A stretch of 64,000 nt of DNA. It comes from Anaerosporobacter mobilis DSM 15930. Its GTDB lineage: Bacteria; Bacillota; Clostridia; Lachnospirales; Lachnospiraceae. The stretch spans positions 294,104 through 358,103 of the forward strand of contig NZ_FRCP01000007.1 of NCBI RefSeq assembly GCF_900142955.1, read 5' to 3'. The translations under genes and the position numbers were made by a program. Below are positions 8,822 through 19,094 of this stretch, in pieces. Every line of letters starts with the position of its first letter. The first letter of the stretch is position 1. The notes below the pieces were generated by a model that worked only from the letters and a program-made list of their open reading frames with translations, did not search any database and was not told the origin of the DNA.

Positions 8822-9289
8822 TTATTTGTTTAACATTAGTATTTGCAGATTAAGATAAGCTGCATAAGTCACCCATATAAAATATGGTAGCAAAATCCAC
8901 CCAGCAAACTTAGAAATCTGTGTAAACATACTCACCATAGTGAACGCAACACCCCATAATATAATCGCAATTACAAATGCCACGAAATACGATTGGAATA
9001 AAAAAAAGATAATTGGCCATATAAAAACTAAAAGCAAATTGATTTCATACAATCGCATTGCTTTCTCTCTTTCAGGTGAAGTCGATACATATATGATATA
9101 AGATGATATCCCCATAAGAACAAATAGGATTAACCAGACAGCTGAAAAAGCATAGCCTGGCAAGGCCATAGCTGGCTTATTCAACTGTTCATAGATGTCC
9201 ATGCTATCTTTTGTTAACCATCCCACTAACAAACCAAATGCTAGCGGTATGGTTATACTACATGCTAATGGTTTCCATTTTATCTGCAT
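8822..9289 (-). CDS. TspO/MBR family membrane protein
   Basis: This 155-residue protein has five membrane segments and the TspO/MBR layout: first segment ending in GWLTKD, then a short loop with LNKPAMALPGYAFSAVW, which is the conserved W/P-rich region, and a last segment with an aromatic FIWVTYAAYLNLQ motif. Family members bind tetrapyrroles and influence porphyrin or stress metabolism in bacteria (established for Rhodobacter and Bacillus); a function here is not shown. AGGAGAAG precedes the ATG. It sits 62 bases downstream of the AAA ATPase gene on the same strand, so the two may be cotranscribed. Confidence 0.88.
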   Translation of the reverse strand: MQIKWKPLACSITIPLAFGLLVGWLTKDSMDIYEQLNKPAMALPGYAFSAVWLILFVLMGISSYIIYVSTSPEREKAMRLYEINLLLVFIWPIIFFLFQSYFVAFVIAIILWGVAFTMVSMFTQISKFAGWILLPYFIWVTYAAYLNLQILMLNK

Positions 9290-9351
9290 ATTCTCTTCTC
9301 CTACTATGCCTTTCTAGTAGTATCTTATGAGTTAATGCATTATTTCAGTAC

Positions 9352-10986
9352 TTATATTACGTCCACCACATCATCATATATAATCTGTTGTAACTGATCT
9401 ATTGTTGGATCCTCATAGTTTACAAGTCGATTTGCCTGGCTTGTAATAATCTTTTCGAATACATTACGGATACCTCTTGCATTACCAAAACGATTCTTTG
9501 CCGCTTTCGTCATCTTATCAAGCTGCTTTGTAACATAAGAAATCGCCTCTTCATCAATTTTCATTGCTGATTTGTTTGCCATCATCTTCAAGATATCAAT
9601 TAATTCTTCTTCTGTGTAATCTTTGAATTCAATAAACTTATTAAATCTTGATACTAGCCCTGTATTCGCCTTCAAGAAACCTTCCATCTCTTTCTTATAT
9701 CCAGCGACAATCACTACGAAATCATCTCTGTGATCTTCCATTAATTTAACAAGTGTATCAATCGCTTCATTGCCAAAATCATTCCCACTTGTATTATTCG
9801 TAAGCGAATACGCTTCGTCGATAAATAACACTCCACCTATGGCTTTCTCTACTATCTCTGTAACTTTAATAGCAGTTTGTCCAACATAGCCTGCAACTAA
9901 TCCAGCCCTATCCGTCTCTACAAGGTTTCCTTTTGATAAGAGCCCCAATTCCTTGTATAGCTCTGCTACAATTCGAGCGACAGTTGTCTTTCCGGTACCC
10001 GGATTCCCCGTAAAAACCATGTGATAGGACATGTCCATAACAGGCATGTTAAACTTCTCACGCATCTTGCGAACTTTTATTAGGTTAATTAAAGAATTCA
10101 CCTCTTCTTTCACCCCATCTAAACCGATCAAGGTGTTCAATTCTTCTAATAGTTGAGTCAATCGCTCTTGTTGTTCCTGCTGCGTTTGCGTTTCGTTAAT
10201 TTCATAGGTATTCTCTTTTACTACTTGTTCACAAACCACATCTTGATTTATGACTTCTTGATTTTCTATATCATTTTCCCGGATGCTTTCTGATTCCTCT
10301 GCTTTTATTAGTTCCAATGCATCTCTAGCGGTAAACTGATTCTCCACATTCTTATACAATCCACCAACAATTGCTTCATGGTGGATTGCCTGTTCTGCTT
10401 TCATATGCACTCCAGTTTTAAACATCTCACTACAAATCTTACGGAAAACATATTTTTCATCTAATATATAGTCGCAATTCATTCTTGTACTAATAAAGAT
10501 ATGACTTTTATTATAATATTCTTGTATAAATTGTATTACATAACGATCTTTTGAGCTATTCAAGTACGCCATAGCTAATACAATATTAATTAAAGTCTCA
10601 AAGAAAGTCTCTGCACAACGCGTTCCCTTCTCCTTATCTCGTAAATCACACAATTGCAACAAAATAGGTGGTGAAGCAAGCATACGCTCAACTTGTGCCA
10701 CCACTGTATCTTCAATACATTTCTCCGGATGCAATCCAAAATGATTACTATCCACCGTTGAAAGTAGGAACTCTATATCTTCTCTCATATAATGCTTACT
10801 AAACACTGCATAACTTACTAAAATTGCTTGTACATAGATGTCAAGCACATCAAAAACAGATTGTTTCAAAATCTCAGATGGTTTTTCCCAATACCCCTCT
10901 TCTAGTAAATCTTCGCAATGTTTTTTTAATGTTTTATAATTCTCGCGGGCTATCTCAAATAACGAACGATTTGAATAGGCTTGCAT
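9352..10986 (-). CDS. SpoVK/CbbX-type AAA ATPase with a long N-terminal extension
   Basis: This 544-residue protein ends in a CbbX/SpoVK AAA module: Walker A GNPGTGKT at residues 327-334, Walker B VLFIDEAY at 386-393, and the helical lid with an arginine-finger motif NARGIRNVFE near 500. The entry motif LIGLDGVKEEV at about 286 is typical of SpoVK. Residues 1-220 are a helical domain I do not recognise, followed by an acidic, Gln/Glu-rich linker (about 228-280). SpoVK of Bacillus, needed for spore maturation, is only about 320 residues. The ATPase probably remodels a protein partner held by the N-terminal domain. It has no adjacent RuBisCO or sporulation gene to define its client. Confidence 0.85.
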   Translation of the reverse strand: MQAYSNRSLFEIARENYKTLKKHCEDLLEEGYWEKPSEILKQSVFDVLDIYVQAILVSYAVFSKHYMREDIEFLLSTVDSNHFGLHPEKCIEDTVVAQVERMLASPPILLQLCDLRDKEKGTRCAETFFETLINIVLAMAYLNSSKDRYVIQFIQEYYNKSHIFISTRMNCDYILDEKYVFRKICSEMFKTGVHMKAEQAIHHEAIVGGLYKNVENQFTARDALELIKAEESESIRENDIENQEVINQDVVCEQVVKENTYEINETQTQQEQQERLTQLLEELNTLIGLDGVKEEVNSLINLIKVRKMREKFNMPVMDMSYHMVFTGNPGTGKTTVARIVAELYKELGLLSKGNLVETDRAGLVAGYVGQTAIKVTEIVEKAIGGVLFIDEAYSLTNNTSGNDFGNEAIDTLVKLMEDHRDDFVVIVAGYKKEMEGFLKANTGLVSRFNKFIEFKDYTEEELIDILKMMANKSAMKIDEEAISYVTKQLDKMTKAAKNRFGNARGIRNVFEKIITSQANRLVNYEDPTIDQLQQIIYDDVVDVI

Positions 10987-11104
10987 CTTGCCACTTCCTT
11001 CTCTTGTTGTAGAGGATTACTACTACTAATAACTATTATCATTCTACTACATCTTAGTGGAAGTAACAATACTCTTTTAGTCTGATATGGCACCAACATA
11101 ATAG

Positions 11105-11142
11105 TATGAGACAGTAGAAAGAAGACTTCTAACTGCCTCATA
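11105..11142 (-). terminator. imperfect hairpin after the pilus operon
   Basis: TATGAG (11105-11110) pairs with CTCATA (11137-11142), and CAGT with ACTG and GAA with TTC inside it, with small mismatches. It lies about 85 bases past the stop of the last pilus-operon gene. There is no strong T-run. Confidence 0.4.
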
Positions 11143-11224
11143 CTTTATCACTATAAGAAGATTATCCCTTGGTTTCAATTCGTGTACACAGCACTGAAAT
11201 AACTATGCAACAGAACTGTATCAT

Positions 11225-14200
11225 CTAATTCAAATTAAATAAATTCCTTCTTATTAGTGTGATTTTTTTACTGGATTTAATCTTTGAATTATCCGCGGTG
11301 ATTAATAGATTCACGGATTCTTTCCCGTCTAATTTCTTTCTTGGATATAAGATGTAGTATTCATAAAGATCGCCATCTTTATTCTTGAAGGTATTGACTT
11401 TATTATCTGGAACTACCTGTTCATTCTCATCGTATACGATCAGGCTATTCACCTCTCCACTCTCCTCTAAGAGTTGAATCTTAGCTGTACTAGATACAAT
11501 GCTATCATCCTTAACAGTGAATGAAATCTTCACCATATCCTCTTCCTTGGAAACTGAAGAATTCTCAGTAAAATCGCTATCTACGTAAACAAAACTGACC
11601 CCATCCTCGTTATCAAATCCATTCGTCACTGAAATCTCAGGTGCTGAAATAGCAGCACGATATGCTGCAACCATAGTATTAATGAATAGTTTTACCTCAT
11701 ATTCATTATTCCCAAAGTAACGGTGTCCAGCACCAGTATAGGTTATATTCCCTTTATTATAGATATAATAGTTATTACGAACATCATTTGGAGAGGAACT
11801 GTATAGGGTATTGTAACGATAGTCATAAGAATCATTATTACTGTTTGATAAACAATACCAAACTACAATCTCTGGATCCTCTAAATCTAGTTCATAGTAC
11901 TGGCCATGGGTTTCAGCTACAGCCATCTTTGCTATATCCTGAGATGACGGTGTTGGTATATTATATGGATATTCGGTAATTTGGCCTTGATTGACATTAG
12001 TAATTGAATTGGTAGCATAATAATTAAATTCAGGAAAATCTTTGGATCTACTATCTTTTACATTCAAGCCTTTGAAAGGACTTAATTGATTTGCTGGGAA
12101 CGTAATAGAATTCCATCTATCACCAGGCACTACTCCATATTGAATCAATGCGGAATAGGTATAACCTTGAATTGCTTTATGGATGCTTCCATTAGGATTA
12201 TAAGCAACATCCTTACCGCTTCTCTCTTCATTTGCTACCGTTACTCCATACCGATCCATACCTAAACTATTCCTAAAATATTTATTGATGTTGTATCCCC
12301 AATTAATAACTCCTTTCGTATGGGTTTGCCCATTATCCATACTTTCGGGATTGTTGTCTACAGATGTGGTATCGTGAGAGAACAGTACACTTTTACCACT
12401 ATCAATGAAGGCAGTTACGTTATCTAACGCACCGTTTTCATTACTAATATCTGAATAGCTATCGCCGAATCCAAAAATCAACATATCATATTTTGATAAT
12501 TGATCAACAGAATTCGGATTATCTTTTATGTACTTATTTGATTTACCATCCTTAAATCCCTTATACTTATCTACAAAGCCATTCACATCAATTGTTTCAA
12601 TTTTTAACGTAAAGTCATTAAGATTTTTCGTATACTTTGAGAATAGCGTGTTACTATTCTTTAATTCTTCCTGTAGATTTATTGTTGATCCCGTCCAATT
12701 ATACATAGAGTACTTTGTTGACGTAATTTGTAAAATCTGCAGCACTTTTTTCTCGTTACTATTCCCTTTAATAGCATAATAACCAACTTGATTACTTCGT
12801 ATGTTAGGATTATCAGTCCTGTAAACAACTATTTTCCACGGTACAATACCAACATAGGAAGATGGTAATGTCTTCTGTAATTCAATCTGTTCCCCTGCTT
12901 TAATCTTTGTCATATTGGCTTGTAGTTCGTTTGTTGAATACCTACCATCAGCATTCCCATCAATGTATAGCTTAACCGTATAGGTAATCTTATCATTCTC
13001 TCCTGCTTTCAAATCCCCTATTGAGAATTTATAGCTAAGTTTTCTTTCTGTTGAATATGTATCTGATTTATCATCATACATTGCTGGTATAATAGTAAAA
13101 TCTAGTTTTGGCTTCTCTATTGAAAGATACTTTTTAAGCTGACTACTAGCATTCACTTTAGTTTGCATATCACGAAAGGATTCCAAATTCAGTATATTCT
13201 TATTCCCTACTTTATTCACCTTAACAAAATGATGGATATTACTATAAGCATCTATCTTACTAGTATTAAGCGTGTATAAATCATTTGCCATAACAACGGG
13301 ATATCCTGCACTTATATATTCCACCAACTCCCTTTCTTTAATTGCAGTAATATCATTCCCACTAAAACGATATTCGTTGTAGTCTTTAACTAATCCCATT
13401 AAAGCAAAGCCCCCCACCATTTTATCCCCTACATGGAGATATATCTTACCATTTAGTGCGGTGTCATTATATACTGTATTCCCACTGGAATTCGTATTGA
13501 ACATACCAGTATTCAGTCCCATATAAATCATGTCGTACTCTTTATTCAAATCTTCAATCTTGCCATTGAATTCCGCTGTGGTCATCTTAACAATTTTCAC
13601 TGCGCCTGTATACCCTTTTATCATATTTTTTACATCTGCTTCCGTTAATTTGAAGTCATTACATGGTTCAAGGTCAAGCACTACAAGTTCTGTTTTATTC
13701 AAATTAACCTTCTTATATTTTAATAAATAATAGAAGATATCCGCAGTTGAAAGGGTAACTTTTTTAAGCTCTTCATCAGTACCTTCTCGTCCATTGTCTT
13801 CTTCAAAAAGAAAGGAATTTATATTATAAAACCATTTATATTTATCGGAGTAATTTCGTTCAACCAAGAAATTATTATCTACGATACAATCACCATTAAA
13901 TGTATAGATGTTACTAACAACACTTTCGTTTCCGTTCATATATGGGTTATCGATACCAATACTAGTATAGTAATCCAGTGGGTTTGACACTCCATTCGGT
14001 AAAGCAGGCAAGAACGTTTGACTATGCCATATGTACCTAGCATCATTTACTTTAGCCGTATATTCTCCTGTTGTAATTCCTTTGAATGTCCCTTCTTTAA
14101 TCAGATTTGTCTCAAAAAAATTCTCATAAAAAATCTGTGGATTCCACTGTCTTAACATAAGATATAACTTGGCACAATTATTACTAGTTGAATTAGGGTA

Positions 14201-15727
14201 ATGTTCTAACTCTGTACGATTATTTTCATACATTACACAATTAAGTACCGTTGGTAAATCTTGTTCAATGCCGATTCGTTTGAACAACTGGTAGGTTACA
14301 TTCCAATTCAAATCGTTATCAATAAAGGTAGGAAGGGTCTTACCTGGTTTCAAACCAGTTAGATTAATTGGCAACCCATTGTTAGCCAAATCACTCACCG
14401 TATACCTTGTAGCTTCCGTTACGCCAAGTGCCTCCTTATCTTTCCCAAAGAACTCCCATAAGCCAACATAAGCCATATTCTGTTGTGTTGGAGATAAAAA
14501 CAACATATCTGCTTTCGTAATTAATGATGGATCCTTATTCACTTCACTCGGTGTACGCGTTATCACCTCTATCTTACAATCATCCCATTCAGATACATCT
14601 AGTCGCATAGCATATCGCTTAAACCACTCCGCGTTCGTATACTCAACACCCTTTCGGCAGAAATACTTCTTATAAACCAGATAAGTCTGTGTAGTTGTAT
14701 CTGAAAGCTTAGCTTCAGGGATAAAACTATAACTCCCCATTCCTGGTCCTACGAATACATAATTCTCTGTTTTTACTTTGTTATACCGTCCATCTGGTCT
14801 ACCATCACGATCTGTATCTGGTGCATTAACATATGTTATCTCCCCCGTATATTCACCCGAATAATCATCTACGACTTCGTATTCAGAAGCCATATAATAT
14901 ACTTTTTGATTTCTTTGAGATGAATATGGCATAAACTGTACATCATACGTTCCGTTTCCCTTATTAAGAACAAATAGATCCTTCAATCTATCGTACTCAT
15001 AATCCCCTGTATGCGTCTCATTCTTCACTGCATTGGCTACTGTATATTTGGTTCCATCAAATGCGGTATACTTACTTGCATCATCTTCTGGATAAAACCA
15101 AGCATTTACATTATTATCTTTAACAATCTTACCGTATAGATTCTTATTAAAAACTAACTTATTCAATCTTGTGTTATAATAACCGTGCTTGTTTTGATCG
15201 ACAACGTATTGATCACGGTTCTCCAATGTATACTCGCCCGTATATGGTTCAACGGATTTAAAATTTCCCTTTTCTTGTTTTGCTACATAAACATCAGACC
15301 AATCCTTGTACTCATCTTGGTCTTTCTTCGTTAATGTCTCTTTTTCCACATAGGTATCCCTTACTAATAACATCTCACCCAAAAAACTAGTATAGCCATC
15401 ATAGTCTCTTGTTGTTAGTTTAGCCAAATCAATAGGTTCACAGCCGCCAACCATATACCCTAGTTCCCCCATACCACGATATGGAACAATCTCTAAGATA
15501 GTAAAGATATCATCTGTAACATTCACACGAGTACTACTAAGTACGTTTGCTAAATTCGTAACCACTGTTTCGTTCTCTGAAATAGACTCATCTGCTCCTT
15601 TAACTGGAACTACTACACTTCGAGCAGTTGCCACCTGATATCCTGAATAGATACTACACAGCACAATTAGAAGCGTCAACATCTTTACTAGAACTATCTT
15701 ACCTTTTCCTCTTCTTTGTATCATCAT
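11225..15727 (-). CDS. giant secreted/anchored protein of the pilus operon (DUF5057-like)
   Basis: This 1500-residue protein starts with an N-terminal membrane segment (about residues 11-30) and is otherwise hydrophilic, so it is likely exported. The N-terminal region (about 60-95, TILEIVPYRGMGELGYM) resembles the DUF5057 proteins of Lachnospiraceae, recalled from memory. Y-T/S-G-E-Y-T motifs recur in residues 120-300, a low-level internal repeat. Two stretches look like Rossmann or glutamine-amidotransferase-like segments: about 700-810 (DMIYMGLNTGMF, ISAGYPVVMAND) and about 1085-1135 (MLIFGFGDSYSD, FIDSGKSVLFSHD). No sortase motif or C-terminal membrane segment was seen. It is the last gene of the pilus operon, 16 bases after a pseudopilin. 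It may be a tip adhesin or a secreted substrate; this is inference from position only. Confidence 0.75.
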   Translation of the reverse strand: MMIQRRGKGKIVLVKMLTLLIVLCSIYSGYQVATARSVVVPVKGADESISENETVVTNLANVLSSTRVNVTDDIFTILEIVPYRGMGELGYMVGGCEPIDLAKLTTRDYDGYTSFLGEMLLVRDTYVEKETLTKKDQDEYKDWSDVYVAKQEKGNFKSVEPYTGEYTLENRDQYVVDQNKHGYYNTRLNKLVFNKNLYGKIVKDNNVNAWFYPEDDASKYTAFDGTKYTVANAVKNETHTGDYEYDRLKDLFVLNKGNGTYDVQFMPYSSQRNQKVYYMASEYEVVDDYSGEYTGEITYVNAPDTDRDGRPDGRYNKVKTENYVFVGPGMGSYSFIPEAKLSDTTTQTYLVYKKYFCRKGVEYTNAEWFKRYAMRLDVSEWDDCKIEVITRTPSEVNKDPSLITKADMLFLSPTQQNMAYVGLWEFFGKDKEALGVTEATRYTVSDLANNGLPINLTGLKPGKTLPTFIDNDLNWNVTYQLFKRIGIEQDLPTVLNCVMYENNRTELEHYPNSTSNNCAKLYLMLRQWNPQIFYENFFETNLIKEGTFKGITTGEYTAKVNDARYIWHSQTFLPALPNGVSNPLDYYTSIGIDNPYMNGNESVVSNIYTFNGDCIVDNNFLVERNYSDKYKWFYNINSFLFEEDNGREGTDEELKKVTLSTADIFYYLLKYKKVNLNKTELVVLDLEPCNDFKLTEADVKNMIKGYTGAVKIVKMTTAEFNGKIEDLNKEYDMIYMGLNTGMFNTNSSGNTVYNDTALNGKIYLHVGDKMVGGFALMGLVKDYNEYRFSGNDITAIKERELVEYISAGYPVVMANDLYTLNTSKIDAYSNIHHFVKVNKVGNKNILNLESFRDMQTKVNASSQLKKYLSIEKPKLDFTIIPAMYDDKSDTYSTERKLSYKFSIGDLKAGENDKITYTVKLYIDGNADGRYSTNELQANMTKIKAGEQIELQKTLPSSYVGIVPWKIVVYRTDNPNIRSNQVGYYAIKGNSNEKKVLQILQITSTKYSMYNWTGSTINLQEELKNSNTLFSKYTKNLNDFTLKIETIDVNGFVDKYKGFKDGKSNKYIKDNPNSVDQLSKYDMLIFGFGDSYSDISNENGALDNVTAFIDSGKSVLFSHDTTSVDNNPESMDNGQTHTKGVINWGYNINKYFRNSLGMDRYGVTVANEERSGKDVAYNPNGSIHKAIQGYTYSALIQYGVVPGDRWNSITFPANQLSPFKGLNVKDSRSKDFPEFNYYATNSITNVNQGQITEYPYNIPTPSSQDIAKMAVAETHGQYYELDLEDPEIVVWYCLSNSNNDSYDYRYNTLYSSSPNDVRNNYYIYNKGNITYTGAGHRYFGNNEYEVKLFINTMVAAYRAAISAPEISVTNGFDNEDGVSFVYVDSDFTENSSVSKEEDMVKISFTVKDDSIVSSTAKIQLLEESGEVNSLIVYDENEQVVPDNKVNTFKNKDGDLYEYYILYPRKKLDGKESVNLLITADNSKIKSSKKITLIRRNLFNLN

Positions 15728-15743
15728 CGGCCTCCTGTATCCA

Positions 15744-16322
15744 TCATTCCTGCTGGTTCCTAAACTTAATTTGCTTGGTCATCTCATAATGGTCATCACG
15801 AATATGAAAACTAATTGTTATGGATATTGCTTGTTTATCTACTGATTGATCAATTAACATTGAATTGATATATTCTGCCATTAGATTGGCTTCATCTGTA
15901 ACACTGTTACAAAGATTTGTTATTTCGCTTTCTGTACCTGCGAAGGTAAAAGTATCATCATTTTTAATAAAATAGAGCTTTCCTCTTTCTTTCATCCATA
16001 TGATACAATAACTTACTTTTGTATCAATCTCTTCCGTTGCTTGGCTGAACATTACAGCAACTTCATTAGCTAGCCCGTGGTTTTTATAACTAACCTTGAA
16101 CTTATTCGCAGAGAGGAGCATATCATTCAACTGATTCATTGTTGTTTGTGCTTCCTGTTGTAAATCAATCTCCAAGCTGGATTCCTTATACAGATTCGAA
16201 CTAGTACTCATAAATGTACAGATAGCAAATATCAGAAAAGATAGTATAGCAACCGTAGCTACTACTTCTACTAGACTAAATCCCCTCTCATCTATCAATC
16301 CTACCTCTTCCATTTCAATCAT
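15744..16322 (-). CDS. pseudopilin (type IV prepilin-like)
   Basis: This 192-residue protein has a type III signal: a short charged leader ending at G, then FSLVEVVATVAILSFLIF, with the conserved Glu at mature position 5. PilD should cut after the Gly at residue 14. The rest is a small globular domain with no cysteine pair pattern I recognise. It resembles PilW/GspJ-like minor pilins in size. GGGGGA lies about 9 bases before ATG 16322. It lies 24 bases after another minor pilin and just before the 1500-residue protein, suggesting these make a tip complex. Confidence 0.82.
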   Translation of the reverse strand: MIEMEEVGLIDERGFSLVEVVATVAILSFLIFAICTFMSTSSNLYKESSLEIDLQQEAQTTMNQLNDMLLSANKFKVSYKNHGLANEVAVMFSQATEEIDTKVSYCIIWMKERGKLYFIKNDDTFTFAGTESEITNLCNSVTDEANLMAEYINSMLIDQSVDKQAISITISFHIRDDHYEMTKQIKFRNQQE

Positions 16323-16346
16323 ACAGATAAATCCCCCAATTACTAA

Positions 16347-16904
16347 TTAATATATCTGTTTCGAATAATGTTTCCCAGTTTCTTTCACCAGATATATTCG
16401 AAACTTAATCCCTTCTGTTACAATCTCTATCGTTTGGTACAAATTCACTCCTACCGATATAAACGCTCCAGAACTTCTATGAAACGAGATAACAATTCGA
16501 CTATTATCCGTATGACTAACCTTGGTAGCACCACTACTTGTAGTCCCCGTGATATGAATCTTGGAATTTCCTATTTTTTCACCATCACTTGCAGTACATA
16601 ACCTATCTTTATCATCAGAAATGGCCATATAATAGTTATCGTCAGCGGCTTGGTATATAATCAAATATTCCTGTGTCTTGCTGCTCATAACACTAAGTCT
16701 GAGCTGACTCATCTTTTTCTCTATATTCTCACTACATCTCTCTACATCTGCATACTTTGTTGTTGATAGCCGAAACGTTGTCACTGCTACAAGAAGAACA
16801 AGTATTATTATAGTAACTAGTATCTCTACAAGACTAAATCCTCTATTGTTAGAATTGCTTTGTACCTTATTACACTCCTCATAATTCCTTATTAAATTCC
16901 TCAT
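16347..16904 (-). CDS. pseudopilin (type IV prepilin-like)
   Basis: This 185-residue protein has a charged leader of about 24 residues, a cleavage-site Gly, and then FSLVEILVTIIILVLLVAV, the classical prepilin stem with Glu at position 5. The globular part is GspH/FimT-like in size. I chose ATG 16904 because GGAGG lies 5 bases before it. An ATG at 16916 overlaps the stop of the upstream gene (TAATG) but would put the ribosome site inside the coding region. Translation is probably coupled to the upstream PilX-like gene. Confidence 0.82.
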   Translation of the reverse strand: MRNLIRNYEECNKVQSNSNNRGFSLVEILVTIIILVLLVAVTTFRLSTTKYADVERCSENIEKKMSQLRLSVMSSKTQEYLIIYQAADDNYYMAISDDKDRLCTASDGEKIGNSKIHITGTTSSGATKVSHTDNSRIVISFHRSSGAFISVGVNLYQTIEIVTEGIKFRIYLVKETGKHYSKQIY

Positions 16905-16915
16905 AGCAGCCTCCA

Positions 16916-19090
16916 TTAATTCTTACGCCAATTCTGGTACGATATTAGATTCGATATATCAATACTCTGCGTTACTGAACCACTTACAGTACCTCCTCCA
17001 GTTGCTCCTCCAGTCACTATATCATAGAAATATTGGTTAATATCTTCGTTACATCTATTCCATATGTCATTCACAATCGTAGAATCCGAATAAATACTAG
17101 CATTCGAAGATACTGTAATGTTACCACCCGCAATTATCAGACCAGTAAAATTGGCATTGATTTTAACATCCCCTGTAGCTACTAATATCCCTCTTGTTGG
17201 TGTGTTTACCAAAACAGCGGTACCTTTTTCTTCCCCTGCAGCAGCATATTTCCCTTTGCCGTTATAGATAATTCGAATCGAATACGTATCCAATGGATCA
17301 GGTGTATATACGTTTCTTCCAATGATACCCCCCGCTTTTTCCTTAATCTTTGCCATATTAACAAAGCTATTCGCAAGAGAATTCACATCAAGATATGGTT
17401 TATTATCATCGGTCTCAGTTAGCCTTCTTGTCATCCATAGGTATTTACTTGATGTAGATGACTCGATACTGTTTAAGTAAGACTTGTTAACCCTAGTATC
17501 TAATATCTCAGTCTTATCGGTGGTGCCTTTAATTCTTGTTGCTATCCCACTACTTTGGATAACTCCATAGACAAAATCCATCTTTTTAACAGGGAACGTC
17601 AATCGAATATCATCTAACCTATTCGGATGTACCTCCTTATACTTAATCATATAGTCATATGCCTTTTGTTCATCCTTAAAAGATAGATAATAATACACCA
17701 CGTTCAATCCACCAGACAACTTATAAAACACCTTACGATATCCAACATCTCCGTCTGCGTTTGGAGTCATATCCACATAGTCAGCGAGCTTAATGGTAGT
17801 ATCTTTTGTTATATCAACACTCACCCCTTTCGTATATTCACTCCACAAAACCGGGTTATGCCCTGCACTAATACAAGATTCCGGTACTAGATAAGCAATT
17901 TGATTTCCCTTCATAGCAATAGAATCACCCGTCATAATATAAGAATTCGGTTTAATGTTTCCTGTCGCATCGTATGTTGGAACTTCAATCGAGGCGTTTC
18001 CAGCAACAATGAGGTTAGATACTCCACTTAGATCTAACGTAGAATCTTTTCCATTTACGACAATTGCGCTTCCATTATTCGAGTCTATTAATTGATTGGT
18101 ACCATATCCTGTATAGTTACCATGTAATTTCACACTACTTTTCTTAGCGTTCAAAATCAAATCATTTAAAATATAGCAATTGCCTTTAATATCGATAGCC
18201 GTATCGTTAGTCGCTTCTATTCCATTGGATAATTCACACTTAATATTCTTTGCCCATATACGATTGGTTCCCGTTCCATTAATGTAGAGTCTTGCTTTAT
18301 CCTTAACTACAATATCTCCACGGGTAACAACCTCGTTTGCCAAGATACTAACCATCGTACCATAATTAGCTGTGGAGATTCCGTGTTCTCCTGCATAGAT
18401 GTTTCCAACAATATTCGTTAAAGATGTTGTATAACTATCTCCTATCTCTAACCCTTTATCTGCAATTATAGAATAACCGCTTATTGCATAATTTTCTTCG
18501 GAGGAATCTACATTATCAAACATAATATCTTCTGGATATGCAATCTTAATATCCGTCTGGATTACTGTCTCATAACCCTGCTCCTGATAGGTTACATATA
18601 CATTATGAATAATCGCGTAGGTATCATAAAACAATGCATTTGGTTGTACAGTTCCCGGTTCATTAATGGTCACTCCAACCTTTGTATCTGTATCATATTT
18701 CGGAGTTTGTTTAACATAATCAACTAATAGATTCCTTAGTTTCTCGGAGGATAAGGTAGCATCCGACACATCTGTCAATTTTGTCCACATATTATACCTA
18801 AGATATTCTTTAAACTTATCAATTCTTTGTGTCGGATGAATCGAACTGTACTTCTCAAGAACTTCTGTATAGGCCGCTTTAATCTGCGTTGTTGTAAGTT
18901 CTTCTAATCCAACTACTATTTCATCTAATGCTGTTTCCGCTGAGTAGAAATTCTCCTTTGATTTACTGTCTACGCTTTTCATCTCAAGGTTCATCATACT
19001 AACCGACAATATTGCTAATCCTAAGGTTGTTATTAAGAACATTGTAATAAGGATTAGGATAAGCGCAGAGCCTCTATTCTTAATATTCAT
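16916..19090 (-). CDS. PilX-like minor pilin with a large C-terminal domain
   Basis: This 724-residue protein begins NRGSALILILITMFLITTLG and then has SAETALDEI, the signature of PilX N-terminal proteins (a prepilin-like stem in which an Ala or Ser replaces Phe after Gly). Typical PilX is 150-200 residues, so this one is far larger. The long C-terminal part (about 200-690) is rich in N, G, T and beta-strand-like repeats such as GDIVVKDKARLYINGTG and GNASIEVPTYD, suggesting a beta-solenoid, perhaps similar to bactofilin-like repeats. Such a fold would suit a surface-exposed adhesive domain; this is inference. It lies 4 bases after the next gene upstream. Confidence 0.78.
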   Translation of the reverse strand: MNIKNRGSALILILITMFLITTLGLAILSVSMMNLEMKSVDSKSKENFYSAETALDEIVVGLEELTTTQIKAAYTEVLEKYSSIHPTQRIDKFKEYLRYNMWTKLTDVSDATLSSEKLRNLLVDYVKQTPKYDTDTKVGVTINEPGTVQPNALFYDTYAIIHNVYVTYQEQGYETVIQTDIKIAYPEDIMFDNVDSSEENYAISGYSIIADKGLEIGDSYTTSLTNIVGNIYAGEHGISTANYGTMVSILANEVVTRGDIVVKDKARLYINGTGTNRIWAKNIKCELSNGIEATNDTAIDIKGNCYILNDLILNAKKSSVKLHGNYTGYGTNQLIDSNNGSAIVVNGKDSTLDLSGVSNLIVAGNASIEVPTYDATGNIKPNSYIMTGDSIAMKGNQIAYLVPESCISAGHNPVLWSEYTKGVSVDITKDTTIKLADYVDMTPNADGDVGYRKVFYKLSGGLNVVYYYLSFKDEQKAYDYMIKYKEVHPNRLDDIRLTFPVKKMDFVYGVIQSSGIATRIKGTTDKTEILDTRVNKSYLNSIESSTSSKYLWMTRRLTETDDNKPYLDVNSLANSFVNMAKIKEKAGGIIGRNVYTPDPLDTYSIRIIYNGKGKYAAAGEEKGTAVLVNTPTRGILVATGDVKINANFTGLIIAGGNITVSSNASIYSDSTIVNDIWNRCNEDINQYFYDIVTGGATGGGTVSGSVTQSIDISNLISYQNWRKN

Positions 19091-19094
19091 TATC

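Noticed and set aside
10950..11141. 63-codon open frame on the minus strand
   Set aside because: It overlaps the start of the AAA ATPase gene and the hairpin after the pilus operon, with no ribosome site.
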